Shown: one piece after another, positions 28,005 through 37,557 of the stretch
How the letters are laid out: every line of letters starts with the position of its first letter
Position numbering within the stretch: the stretch's first letter is position 1
From: an uncultured Lachnospiraceae bacterium
GTDB taxonomy: Bacteria; Bacillota; Clostridia; Eubacteriales; Anaerofustaceae
NCBI GenBank assembly: GCA_944381375.1
Contig: CALWKX010000019.1
Coordinates: forward strand, 1 to 64,000
Reading direction: 5' to 3'
DNA: 64,000 bases
Position numbers and translations under genes: made by a program
The notes under the pieces: generated by a model
The model's input: only the letters and a program-made list of their open reading frames with translations
Databases searched by the model: none
What the model was told of the DNA's origin: nothing

Positions 28005-29576
28005 TCAGGTCCTAAGCCTGAATGTTTTAGGTGCTAAAAAATAAACCAACGCACACGCTGTAATACTGTATATTATACAAACCACAATCATGATCAAGCA
28101 AAAATAAGTAACTGACAAACGAATATTCATCAGGATAATACACAAAAAATAAGTAGCATACATAATAATCGGATATATGGCGCTCTTCATTTTTGTAGCT
28201 GCATTATAAGGCTGCAACAGATAATAAAGCGTAAGATAATGCACTGAAAAGACAATGCTCATGCTTAATATGCAAAGAATAATTACTGCATACAACCACG
28301 TATGAGGAGCGCCTCCCGCAACATATAAAGACAGAGAAATACCTATGCTTACCACAATTGCAGGAATAAGATTAATCTTTATTATCTCTTTTAAACGTAT
28401 TGTAAAGAGCTTCAGAATTTGTCTGGGATGTTTATAAAAAGAATAAGTAAGAAGCGAATGATCGCAATTCATGAACAAGGCGCTGGTAAAACCAGAACCG
28501 CGATTGATCGAGTACATAATAATTACTGTATAAGTAAAATATTCAAATATAAATTTTTGAACGGATTGCTTTATCGAAGGTTCTATAAACAAAGCTGCCA
28601 ATAATCCCAATACAGCAAAACTGAATATTATAGTGATCCTTATCGATGATTTCCATAAGATCTTTTTATGCCTTTTAATAAAAATATCATTAAGAAATTC
28701 AAAGCCTTTTTTATTACTTGAGACTAAAGTATTTTCAGAGATGGATTTTTGACTTAATTGCTTGGAAAGTTCTTTTGCATTCTCCATCTGCATCATTGAA
28801 TTCGCAAGAATCAAGCGATACATCTCATGATATTTTTGAAAAGATATTATTTTAACAACGCTTACAATACCTAAAACAACAAATAAAATCATAATGAGCA
28901 AAGCATATGATTGGCCAATTACAACGCCTAAAACAGGAAGAACATACGCTGCAATCAAAAGCAGGCCAGCAGCTATCCATTTGAATTTATCCATGCTGTT
29001 TTCATTTGCAACGCAAGATGTTTTTTCGTAATAAATTAATGCGCTGGCGGCAAATGCAACCTTGGCGGAAGCCACAAAAAATGGTATCAAAATACACTGC
29101 CATATTATAAGACCTTTTGAAAGTCCGAAGTAAATGGCAAAAGGCATAAATCCTATGATCACTTTTAAAATACTGTAGCCGTAATTTACTAAAGTATAAC
29201 TTTTCGAATTCATGCGCATTAATATCATCGCATAATATTTATCCTTTGTGGGATTAAACATATACGTATTCATAAATGCTCCGATAATGGTAAGAAACAA
29301 AAGAATATGCAGAAAAACTTCATTTGGATTTTGATTTTCATACAGCAAGTTCAATCCGGTTATCATTGTAGCAAAATATAGAAATTTACCGAGAAATGCG
29401 GAAAGAACTTCCCAAACAAAAGAAAAAATATTAGCTATTACCTTCAAAGCTCTTACCTTATATAAGGATTGAACCAAAAGCCTCTTTAATATGGGAATCT
29501 GCCTTAGAGAATACAATATAGCGTTTACTCTGTATGTATTTCTAAGTGAAAATGATATGACAAGAGTTTTACGCAT
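28005..29576 (-). CDS. ABC transporter permease
   Basis: 523-residue polytopic membrane protein with about ten to twelve hydrophobic helices and no catalytic motif. Its start codon overlaps the end of the ATPase gene by 8 nt, so the two form one transporter. The single large permease with a short ATPase is the layout of many exporters. The cargo is unknown, and no accessory or precursor gene is seen nearby. Confidence 0.82.
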   Translation of the reverse strand: MRKTLVISFSLRNTYRVNAILYSLRQIPILKRLLVQSLYKVRALKVIANIFSFVWEVLSAFLGKFLYFATMITGLNLLYENQNPNEVFLHILLFLTIIGAFMNTYMFNPTKDKYYAMILMRMNSKSYTLVNYGYSILKVIIGFMPFAIYFGLSKGLIIWQCILIPFFVASAKVAFAASALIYYEKTSCVANENSMDKFKWIAAGLLLIAAYVLPVLGVVIGQSYALLIMILFVVLGIVSVVKIISFQKYHEMYRLILANSMMQMENAKELSKQLSQKSISENTLVSSNKKGFEFLNDIFIKRHKKILWKSSIRITIIFSFAVLGLLAALFIEPSIKQSVQKFIFEYFTYTVIIMYSINRGSGFTSALFMNCDHSLLTYSFYKHPRQILKLFTIRLKEIIKINLIPAIVVSIGISLSLYVAGGAPHTWLYAVIILCILSMSIVFSVHYLTLYYLLQPYNAATKMKSAIYPIIMYATYFLCIILMNIRLSVTYFCLIMIVVCIIYSITACALVYFLAPKTFRLRT

Positions 29577-30276
29577 GAGTTTCCTCTTTCAAAGCCGTAA
29601 TGATTTTTTCTTTAAATTCTGCGCTGCTGAGGTTATTCTTATCTACAGCTTCTAAAATTCCGTGATTTAAAAGGACTATATCATCACAAAGATCTAAAGC
29701 CAAATCCATTATATGAGTAGAAAGTATTATGATTCTTTCTTCTTTTAATGAGCGCAACAAAAGTTTCATTTCTTCTGCTACCACAACATCAAGAGATGTC
29801 AACGGCTCATCCAGCAATAAAATATTAGGTTTTGCAATTATATTTACAAGCATTTGCATTTTATTTTTCATACCGTGCGAATAGTCCTTAAGCAGCTTGT
29901 CACGGTCCTCAGCTTCAATGCCTATATAATCAAAATATTTATCTATCGGTTGAATTTCATCTATGACGCCTTTGTTAATATCCAAAAAAAATTTCACGAA
30001 CTCACGCGCTGTAAGAAACTCCGGAACAGCCGGCACTGACAATACATAACCGATATCTTCAGACGTTATACGCCTTAAAATATTGTTATCGCCCAGATAA
30101 AAATTACCGCTTTCAAAAGTAATATCACGATTAAGACAATTAAAAAAAGTCGTCTTACCGGCTCCATTGCGCCCTAAAAGGCCATATATTTTACCACTCT
30201 CAAACGTAAAGCATATATCATTTAATACTTGTTTTTTTTCGAACTTTTTGCTCAGATGCTCAATCTTTAAATACAT
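29569..30276 (-). CDS. ABC transporter ATP-binding protein
   Basis: About 235-residue ATPase: Walker A GLLGRNGAGKTTFF, a diverged signature (LKDYSHGMKNKMQM), Walker B ILLLDEPLTSLD and switch His in LSTHIMDLA. It powers the neighbouring permease. ATG 30274-30276 follows GAAGGTGCGT and is preferred to the GTG two codons upstream. It belongs to the drug/bacteriocin-exporter-like group of short ATPases. Confidence 0.92.
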   Translation of the reverse strand: MYLKIEHLSKKFEKKQVLNDICFTFESGKIYGLLGRNGAGKTTFFNCLNRDITFESGNFYLGDNNILRRITSEDIGYVLSVPAVPEFLTAREFVKFFLDINKGVIDEIQPIDKYFDYIGIEAEDRDKLLKDYSHGMKNKMQMLVNIIAKPNILLLDEPLTSLDVVVAEEMKLLLRSLKEERIIILSTHIMDLALDLCDDIVLLNHGILEAVDKNNLSSAEFKEKIITALKEETHA

Positions 30277-30282
30277 ACGCAC

Positions 30283-30602
30283 CTTCTTTTTTTTGTGATA
30301 AATTTATCTACACGCATCCTAAGACAATCAAAAATGCGCTTAAATTAATAAAAATATCTGCATTATATTGTTAAAAGATTTTCTATTTTTCTTCTTTATT
30401 TCTTGAAAAATATCTCGCAATGTAAGAAATAATAAATCCCAAGCAGCACAAACATCGGTAATAAAATATAACCTTGAGCAACTTCATACACGTTTATTAT
30501 TACTTATACTTAAATGATATTTTTCAGCGCTAAAGATATTAAAATAAAAAATCTAATTGTATTTCTAGTTAAAAAGCATAAGGCTAATTGCATTCATATT
30601 TT
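30283..30602. other. intergenic stretch upstream of the ABC genes
   Basis: AT-rich, with no strong hairpin. A reverse 31-codon frame at 30396-30491 encodes a hydrophobic peptide (contains YILLPMFVLLGIYYF) but has a GTG start and no ribosome binding site, so it is not called. The promoter of the ABC genes should lie here but is not clear. Confidence 0.4.
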
Positions 30603-30947
30603 TTATACAAAAAACAAATCTTTTAACTTTTCATAACCTGCTATTTCATATATTTGATTCCTGTACAGCAATCCATCATTGCAAAAGCAAAAACAATAAT
30701 CTTCATCACCGGCAAAAGTGAATATATAAGCCGACATTTTCCCTTCCGATGCAGGAATAAATGAATCTGTATCAACAACAATATCTCTGATTGCCTCAAA
30801 AGCATTTATTATTTCGTCTCGATCCTGTACATCAATTTTTTCAGCATCATTACGACAAACGCTCAATCGTATATTCTTCTCGTTTAACAAACGTCTCAAT
30901 AAACTTTCAGCATCAACCTTAAGAAAAGATAACAAATCAATTTTCAA
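30603..30947 (-). CDS. hypothetical protein downstream of adenine deaminase
   Basis: 114-residue protein starting with TTG 30947 behind GAGGAG, only 5 nt after the adenine deaminase stop, so it is probably cotranslated. No family is recognised. The sequence is acidic, with a cysteine pair in CFCFCNDGLLY near the C-terminus, and looks like a compact alpha/beta domain. Context hints at a purine-related role, but nothing in the sequence shows it. Confidence 0.6.
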   Translation of the reverse strand: MKIDLLSFLKVDAESLLRRLLNEKNIRLSVCRNDAEKIDVQDRDEIINAFEAIRDIVVDTDSFIPASEGKMSAYIFTFAGDEDYCFCFCNDGLLYRNQIYEIAGYEKLKDLFFV

Positions 30948-30952
30948 TATTA

Positions 30953-32659
30953 TTACTCCTCGTCAATTAATTTGAATTTTTCAACATCAAATAAACCAGT
31001 ATCAAGCAACCGAATACTCGGTATGACCGGCAACGCAACAAAAGACAACGAAACAAGAGGATCAATATTAGGATTTACTCCAAGACTGTATGCTTTGTTC
31101 CGCAAATTTGTTATCTCGGATATAACAATCTCAGCAGGCTTATCGCTCATTAGACCTGCAACGGGAAGTCCTACGCTGGCAACTATGTTTCCCTTCGATA
31201 CAATTGCACAGCCTCCGCGCATTTGAGCTACCGCCTTAACCGCTGAAATTATATCGGAATCGTTATCACCGGCTGCAACGATATTATGCGAATCGTGCGA
31301 CACGCTTGAAGCAACAGCAGCATTTTTTATGTTGTAGCCCTGAAGCGCGCAAGCGGCAATATTTCCGTTTCTGCCGTGCCGTTCAACTACACAAAGCTTT
31401 GAATATCCATTTTCAGGAATAAAATATTCATCCCCGGGTATTTCCACAAAAAGATGATCTGTTAATATTTCATTATCTATCAACTTTATCACATGATTTT
31501 TATTGTGTCTTTTAACTTTTATCGAATTCGGAGTAATGCTGCCAATCTTTACAGTATCCAACAATTCGCAGCATATATCTATTTTCTTGATTTTACTGAA
31601 ATACTCTTCGTTTACTATTTCGCCGTCTTTTAAAGTTAAGCACGGCTTAAAATCGCTAAGATTTTCTACTACGTTAATATCGGCTTTATATCCAGCAGCA
31701 ATAGCGCCGACTTTATTAAGCTTGTAAATATTCGCCGCATTATAAGTAGCGGTCTTAACCGCCGTCACTGGATCCAATCCTAATTCAACAGCTTTTTTTA
31801 AGCAAAAATCTATGTGCCCTTCACTAACAATGTCTTCAAGATGTTTATCATCCGTACAAAAAGCGCAGCGGTCAAACGAGATATTATTTTTCAGCATATC
31901 CTTAACGATAGCTTCCAGATTTCTCGCTCCGCTGCCTTCCCTTATAAGGATGTTCATGCCTGAACTCAGCTTTTCATAAGCTTCTTCATATGATGAAGCT
32001 TCATGGTCAGTTGTGATCCCTGCATTTATATACGCTTGAAGCTCTCTGCCTTTTAAGCCCGGAGCATGTCCGTCAATAACATAATCATAGCCTTTAAAAA
32101 GATCTAATTTTTTTATTATCTCCTTATTACACTGCAAAACATCGTTATAACACATTACCTCGCCAAGCCCGCGTAGATGCGTATTGCCGATAAATTCCTT
32201 AATTGCATCAACGTCAAATGAAGAGCCGTTTGTATCAAAACAAGTAGCAGGCACGGAAGAAGGCGCCATAATAAAAACATTTACTGCAAGATTCTTCACA
32301 GCTTCAAGCAAAAACCGAAACGCCTGTGAACCCTTTACGTTCACCATCTCATGCGGATCCGCTATAACAGTTGTCGTCCCTCGTTTTAAAAGCTCTTCGG
32401 ACAATACATCCGGCGTAACCATAGTAGATTCCATATGCATATGAGCGTCTATATAACCCGGTAATATGTATTTTCCAGTACAATCTATCTCTTTAACGCC
32501 TTCATAGCTACCAACACCTACAATTTCGCCTGAACATACTGCTACGTCAGCTTTGATAATCCGATTGACAAAAACATTTATAATATTTCCATTTTTCAGA
32601 ACTATATCAGCTTTTATTTCGCCTTTAGCAGTTTTTAAACTGGTAATATCAATTGCCAT
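30953..32659 (-). CDS. ade: adenine deaminase
   Basis: 568-residue amidohydrolase that turns adenine into hypoxanthine and ammonia for purine salvage. Metal ligands are visible in IDAHMHMESTM, in DGHAPGL and in TDHEASS, with FCTDDKHLEDI further on. The C-terminal adenine-deaminase domain (SHDSHNIVAAGDND, VAQMRGGCAIV) is complete. AGGAA lies before the start. There is no purine riboswitch in the 66-nt gap upstream. Confidence 0.97.
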   Translation of the reverse strand: MAIDITSLKTAKGEIKADIVLKNGNIINVFVNRIIKADVAVCSGEIVGVGSYEGVKEIDCTGKYILPGYIDAHMHMESTMVTPDVLSEELLKRGTTTVIADPHEMVNVKGSQAFRFLLEAVKNLAVNVFIMAPSSVPATCFDTNGSSFDVDAIKEFIGNTHLRGLGEVMCYNDVLQCNKEIIKKLDLFKGYDYVIDGHAPGLKGRELQAYINAGITTDHEASSYEEAYEKLSSGMNILIREGSGARNLEAIVKDMLKNNISFDRCAFCTDDKHLEDIVSEGHIDFCLKKAVELGLDPVTAVKTATYNAANIYKLNKVGAIAAGYKADINVVENLSDFKPCLTLKDGEIVNEEYFSKIKKIDICCELLDTVKIGSITPNSIKVKRHNKNHVIKLIDNEILTDHLFVEIPGDEYFIPENGYSKLCVVERHGRNGNIAACALQGYNIKNAAVASSVSHDSHNIVAAGDNDSDIISAVKAVAQMRGGCAIVSKGNIVASVGLPVAGLMSDKPAEIVISEITNLRNKAYSLGVNPNIDPLVSLSFVALPVIPSIRLLDTGLFDVEKFKLIDEE

Positions 32660-32725
32660 TCATGCGTTCCTTGATATAAATTTTTTATATTATATCATCA
32701 CGAACACAGTAAAACAAGCCGTTAT

Positions 32726-32929
32726 TTATTCATATGATTCTTCTACAACGCAGTTTTCACAACCATACTGAAGAAAAATTGAAATTACTTCATTACGGCT
32801 GCGTCCGCAAGATTTTGCAATATTATCGATCTCATCCGCTATGCTTTCTTTGATTCTGATTGAAAAAGTCTTGTAACCATCCTCACCTTTAAATCTCTTC
32901 TGTTTAATAATAAGTTTGGAATCATACAT
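32726..32929 (-). CDS. ribbon-helix-helix DNA-binding protein
   Basis: 67 residues. The central YKTFSIRIKESIADEIDNIA strand-helix and CGRSRNEVISIFLQYG helix fit a CopG/Arc-type fold, which binds DNA as a dimer. Antitoxins share this fold, but no toxin gene is adjacent: ade lies on one side and a non-coding region on the other. CAGGTGA precedes the start. The target is unknown; autoregulation would be usual. Confidence 0.75.
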   Translation of the reverse strand: MYDSKLIIKQKRFKGEDGYKTFSIRIKESIADEIDNIAKSCGRSRNEVISIFLQYGCENCVVEESYE

Positions 32930-33655
32930 ATTATCACCTGCTTATCTGAAATATTATCAAATCATACCCAAACTCTTATGATTGCTTACAGATATATTAT
33001 CACTGTCAAAAACTTATAAAAATGTCAAAGTTTATGTTTCATATATGTTAAAAACATGTTCCAGAAAATATCCACCGTATTTAAATATTATATAATATAT
33101 TTTGATTTTTCAGTATTGTATAAAGAATAATGTAACATTTTTAATTTTATTTCCTCATAAAAACAAATTAATATAAGATTTGATACTGTTAAAAATTTAC
33201 ACAATAATATAAACATGTTATACGCAATTGGATATCAAAAAGAAAATCCCGCCTGATCATCTTAATTATAATAAATAAAATTATCATTTAGGATACCTGC
33301 ATAATACGATAATAGAAATTGCTTCAAAATACAAATATTGATAACCTTATCAAAATTTTAAGTATATAAATGTTTTATAATTTACAAAAAAAACGGGCAA
33401 CAATATTTTCAACACAATAAGAACTGATAATATAATAGATTCACAATGAACAATGATGTTTTTAAATTTAATCATTAGTGTAATTCGATATTATAAAGCA
33501 GCTAACCATTATGGCAAAATAACGCGTCGAAATCAAAAGGCCTAAGATAATTATAAAACATGCCAATTATATTTACAGACTTAATAAAATACTTAAAATA
33601 TCAAACAACAATTTGACCGCGCAATACTTGATTTCAAAATATGCAATTTTTTCAT
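32930..33655. other. AT-rich non-coding region
   Basis: About 725 bp with no supportable frame, hairpin terminator or RNA motif. It is among the most AT-rich parts of the window and holds scattered TATAAT-like strings, including a possible promoter for the ribbon-helix-helix gene (TTGACA near 33004-33009, reverse). A decayed gene, a regulatory region or an unrecognised RNA are all possible. Confidence 0.4.
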
Positions 33656-34834
33656 TTATTTAAAAATCTTTTTCAAGATGCTTATACCTTTATCTATTTC
33701 GCTGTAGCTTATAACAAGAGGAGGAAGTAATCTTATTACATTTTGACCAGCGCTCAACAATAAAAGCTTATTTTCACACGCTCTTTCTATAAATATTTTA
33801 GGATCATTATTAAGAAGCAGACCAATCATCAATCCTATTCCTCTAACTTCTTGAATAATAGGGCTATTGATGTTTTTTATTTCGTTCATCAAGTATTCGC
33901 CCTTCAGCGTAACTTCTTTTAAAAATTCAGTATCAGATACCTTATCAGCAACTACGCAAGCGCCGGCGCATATAGCAGCATTTGCACCAAATGTCGAACC
34001 ATGATCCCCTGGGGCAAATACATCTTTAAGTTTTTCAGAACACAAAATGCATCCGAGAGGTAGACCTCCGCCAATACCTTTAGCCAAAGTTACAATATCA
34101 GGCAAAATATCAAAATGCTCATATGCAAAAAACTTTCCTGTTCGTCCGGTCCCTGTTTGCACTTCATCGCATATTAGCAATATGTCCTTTCGGCGGCAAA
34201 TATCATTTATGCTTTGAACATATTCTTTGTCTAAAATATTAACGCCGCCCTCACCCTGTATCAATTCTATAAAGATAGCGCAAACATTATCATCCAGAGA
34301 TGATTCAAGCGATTCTAAATTATTCGCTTCAGTATATTTAATTCCTTCTGCAAACGGCGCATAATACTTATGAAACCTATCCTGCCCAGTCATTGTAAGA
34401 GTCGTCATTGTTCTGCCGTGAAATGAATTTTTTAAAGTGACTATTACATTACGGCCTGAGCCATACTTATCAAAACTGTATTTGCGCGCAAGTTTCAAAG
34501 CTCCTTCATTCGCTTCAGCCCCGGAATTAGCAAAAAAAGCTTTGCTCATACCGGAAAGCCTTACAAGCTTTTCGGCTAATGTAACAACAGGTTCGGAATA
34601 ATAATAATTTGACGTATGCGCGATATTCTTCATCTGAGACGTTACTGCTTCAACCCACTGCGCATCTGCGCTGCCAAGAGCATTGACGCCTATCCCTGCA
34701 GCAAAATCAATATATTCCGTACCGTCAACATCAAACAAGGCAGCTTTTGACGCATGTTTAGCAACGACAGGCAATCTTTTGTATGTATTCATCACAAACT
34801 CTGCGTCTTTTTGCATAATTTCCTGACGGTTCAT
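33656..34834 (-). CDS. argD: acetylornithine aminotransferase
   Basis: 392-residue class III PLP aminotransferase of arginine synthesis. The PLP lysine is in TLAKGIGGGLPLG; FFANSGAEANEGALKLARK and LICDEVQTGTGRTG are typical. It is the last gene of argG-argH-argD, 2 nt after argH, so the operon covers acetylornithine formation and the two final steps from citrulline. The enzyme may also serve lysine synthesis, as family members are broad. Confidence 0.93.
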   Translation of the reverse strand: MNRQEIMQKDAEFVMNTYKRLPVVAKHASKAALFDVDGTEYIDFAAGIGVNALGSADAQWVEAVTSQMKNIAHTSNYYYSEPVVTLAEKLVRLSGMSKAFFANSGAEANEGALKLARKYSFDKYGSGRNVIVTLKNSFHGRTMTTLTMTGQDRFHKYYAPFAEGIKYTEANNLESLESSLDDNVCAIFIELIQGEGGVNILDKEYVQSINDICRRKDILLICDEVQTGTGRTGKFFAYEHFDILPDIVTLAKGIGGGLPLGCILCSEKLKDVFAPGDHGSTFGANAAICAGACVVADKVSDTEFLKEVTLKGEYLMNEIKNINSPIIQEVRGIGLMIGLLLNNDPKIFIERACENKLLLLSAGQNVIRLLPPLVISYSEIDKGISILKKIFK

Positions 34835-34836
34835 AT

Positions 34837-36228
34837 CTAACCTCTCTCAATAAATTCAGTAATTGAAGCAATCTGCGCTTTTACCGACGCCTCACTCGGC
34901 CCGGAAAAAACACTCCTTTTTTCCACACAATTTTCCAATTTAATAGCTTCATACACACCGCTGTCAAATTTATCGCTAAAATCAAAATATTCTTTCAGTG
35001 TAAGGGTTTCAAGTGTTTTTGATTTTTCTATACAATATTTTATCAAGCGTCCAACTATTTTATAAGCAGATCTGAACGCAACTCCTTTTTTAACAAGATA
35101 ATCGGCACAATCAGTCGCATTAATAAATCCTTTCGACGCAGCTTCAAGCATTCTGTCAGTATTCACTTTCAGCGTTGCAAACATCTTAGTAAATATGCTT
35201 ATGCAAAGAACTGTATTATCAACCGCATCAAATAACGCTTCTTTATCTTCCTGCATATCTTTGTTATAAGCCAACGGCAAACCTTTCATCATTGTAAGAA
35301 CCGTTGTCAATGCACCGTATGTGCGCGCCGTTTTACCTCTGACAAGCTCTGCTATATCAGGATTTTTCTTTTGCGGCATAATAGAAGAACCAGTGGAATA
35401 AGCATCATCAAGTTCAATAAACGCAAATTCGGAAGATGACCACAAAATAATCTCTTCAGAGAAACGGCTCAAATGCATCATAAGCATGCTCAATGCAAAA
35501 CAGAATTCGATAACAAAATCTCTGTCTGATACTGCATCTATACTGTTTGCAGTTATATCAGAAAAACCAAGTTCATCACAAACGTATTGCCTGTCAATGG
35601 GATACGTAGTAGTGGAAAGAGCTCCTGAGCCTAAAGGCATTTCATCTGTTCTGACATATATATCATCCAGTCTGTTAATATCTCTTTTCAGCATCTGAGC
35701 ATATGCCATGATATAATGAGCATACGTTACCGGCTGTGCTCTTTGTAAATGAGTATAACCGGGCATTACGCTGTGAGTATGATTAACGGCAGTAGCGCAT
35801 ATCTCTTTGAGCAATGCCTCGATCAAACCACGTACTTTTTTGATTTGAGACTTTACATACATGCGCATATCCAAACAAATCTGATCATTCCTGCTACGCG
35901 CCGTATGAAGTCTTTTGCCGTCCTCGCCTATTCTTACGGTTAACTCCTGCTCGATAAACATATGGATATCTTCGGCGCTCAAATCTATAGAAAGTTTCCC
36001 ACTTTCAATATCCTCCAAAATAGAATTAAGACCTTGTACTATTCTGTCAGATTCCGCTTCAGTTATTACGGAGCATTTTTTCAGCATTTTTGCATGCGCG
36101 ATACTGCCCTTTATATCTTCTTTATAAAGCCGCATATCAAAACGTATTGAAGAATTGAAATCATTTACGCTATCATCAAGCTCCTTGCTGAAACGCCCTT
36201 CCCACATTTTCATCTGAATTTCCGTCAC
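34837..36228 (-). CDS. argH: argininosuccinate lyase
   Basis: 463-residue enzyme splitting argininosuccinate into arginine and fumarate. The superfamily signature is TGSSIMPQKKNPDIAEL, with TARSRNDQI and MPGYTHLQRAQPVT around the active site. The reading frame opens at GTG 36228, directly after argG, but ATG 36213 (MKMWEGRFSK) matches the usual family start and may be the real one. A second member of this superfamily lies at 60234-61577. Confidence 0.96.
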   Translation of the reverse strand: MTEIQMKMWEGRFSKELDDSVNDFNSSIRFDMRLYKEDIKGSIAHAKMLKKCSVITEAESDRIVQGLNSILEDIESGKLSIDLSAEDIHMFIEQELTVRIGEDGKRLHTARSRNDQICLDMRMYVKSQIKKVRGLIEALLKEICATAVNHTHSVMPGYTHLQRAQPVTYAHYIMAYAQMLKRDINRLDDIYVRTDEMPLGSGALSTTTYPIDRQYVCDELGFSDITANSIDAVSDRDFVIEFCFALSMLMMHLSRFSEEIILWSSSEFAFIELDDAYSTGSSIMPQKKNPDIAELVRGKTARTYGALTTVLTMMKGLPLAYNKDMQEDKEALFDAVDNTVLCISIFTKMFATLKVNTDRMLEAASKGFINATDCADYLVKKGVAFRSAYKIVGRLIKYCIEKSKTLETLTLKEYFDFSDKFDSGVYEAIKLENCVEKRSVFSGPSEASVKAQIASITEFIERG

Positions 36229-37452
36229 TTATTTATTATTATTTTTTTCTTTCATCATAGCGCCCACTTTTATAGGCAATCCGTATAAAGTAATAAATCC
36301 TTCCGCATCCTTTTGATCATATACTGCGTCCTCACCAAAAGTAACAATCTCTTCGTCATACAGCGAATAGTCTGATTTTATTGAAGAAATAATTATGTTG
36401 CCTTTATAAAGCTTCAATTTAACACTGCCGCTTACTGTCTTTTGAGTTTCATCGACAAATGCTGAAAGCGCTTCTCTTAAAGGAGTGTACCATTGCCCAT
36501 TGTAAACCAAATCGGCAAATTTACCGCTTAGCATCTGTTTTGTATGTAACGTATCGCGATCCAAGGTAAGTGTTTCAAGAGCTTCATGCGCCCGATACAG
36601 TATTGTGCCTGCGGGCGTCTCATATACACCGCGGCTCTTCATGCCAACTAAGCGGTTTTCTACAATATCAAGTATGCCTATAGCATTTTCACCGCCTATT
36701 TTATTCAAAGCAGTTATAATATCTTTGCCGCTCATGTCGACGCCGTTTAGAGATACAGGTATGCCTTTATCAAAACCAATAGTTACATACGTTGCACTGT
36801 CAGGCGCTTTTTCAAAAGGAACACATAACTTCAAAATCTGATCATATTTGGGCTCGTTCGCCGGATCTTCCAAATCAAGACCCTCATGCGACAAATGCCA
36901 GATGTTTCTGTCCATTGAATAGCTTGTTTCTCTCGTTACGGAAATCGGTATATTTTTCTTCACAGCATAATCAATTTCGTCATCACGCGATTTAATATCC
37001 CATTCTCTCCACGGCGCTATGATCTTCATATTAGGCGCGAATGCCTTAACAGCCAGTTCAAAACGCACTTGATCATTGCCTTTCCCTGTGGCGCCGTGAG
37101 CGATAGCGTCAGCGCCTTCCGCTTTCGCTATTTCAACAAGCCTTTTAGCTATAACAGGACGCGCGCACGATGTGCCGAGAAGATATGTACCTTCATATTT
37201 AGCGCCGGCCTTAAGTGTCGGGAAAATATATTCATCAATAAATTCATCTGTCAGATCTTCTATATACAGCTTAGAGGCTCCTGTATTTACCGCTTTTTGC
37301 TCAAGACCTTCAAGTTCTGCGCCCTGACCTACATCGGCGGCAACAGCTATAACCTCGCAGCCCTCATAATGCTCTTTGAGCCAAGGTATTATAACTGAAG
37401 TATCAAGACCTCCCGAGTAAGCCAAAACAATCTTTTTAATCTTTTTTTCCAT
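36229..37452 (-). CDS. argG: argininosuccinate synthase
   Basis: 407-residue ATP-dependent enzyme joining citrulline and aspartate. The P-loop-like [15 protein letters not shown] begins at residue 10; [16 protein letters not shown] and [20 protein letters not shown] are conserved. It is first in the arg operon, with AAAGGGG before the start, and its promoter lies beside an ARG-box palindrome. Confidence 0.97.
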   Translation of the reverse strand: MEKKIKKIVLAYSGGLDTSVIIPWLKEHYEGCEVIAVAADVGQGAELEGLEQKAVNTGASKLYIEDLTDEFIDEYIFPTLKAGAKYEGTYLLGTSCARPVIAKRLVEIAKAEGADAIAHGATGKGNDQVRFELAVKAFAPNMKIIAPWREWDIKSRDDEIDYAVKKNIPISVTRETSYSMDRNIWHLSHEGLDLEDPANEPKYDQILKLCVPFEKAPDSATYVTIGFDKGIPVSLNGVDMSGKDIITALNKIGGENAIGILDIVENRLVGMKSRGVYETPAGTILYRAHEALETLTLDRDTLHTKQMLSGKFADLVYNGQWYTPLREALSAFVDETQKTVSGSVKLKLYKGNIIISSIKSDYSLYDEEIVTFGEDAVYDQKDAEGFITLYGLPIKVGAMMKEKNNNK

Positions 37453-37482
37453 ATTAAACCCCTTTGCTTCAAATTAACGCTA

Positions 37483-37511
37483 ATTATACATTGCTGTTGT
37501 TTAAATTACAA
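37483..37511 (-). promoter_or_regulatory. promoter of argGHD
   Basis: Reverse-strand TTGTAA (37506-37511), 17-bp spacer, TATAAT (37483-37488) preceded by TG. Confidence 0.75.
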
Positions 37512-37527
37512 GTATATTTCAAGAAAA

Positions 37528-37545
37528 TATGCATAAATATACATT
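37528..37545 (-). promoter_or_regulatory. ARG box (ArgR/AhrC operator)
   Basis: Reverse-strand AATGTATATTTATGCATA matches the ARG-box consensus TNTGNATWWWWATNCANA at every specified position except the first. It lies 17 bp upstream of the -35 hexamer of argG. The arginine repressor gene itself is not in the window. Confidence 0.65.
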
Positions 37546-37557
37546 TTTTAGTATTAA

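Noticed and set aside
30396-30491. 31-codon hydrophobic frame upstream of the ABC genes
   Set aside because: GTG start without a ribosome binding site; AT-rich DNA often yields hydrophobic frames by chance.
32660-32725. Purine riboswitch before ade
   Set aside because: The gap is too short and lacks the conserved loop sequences.
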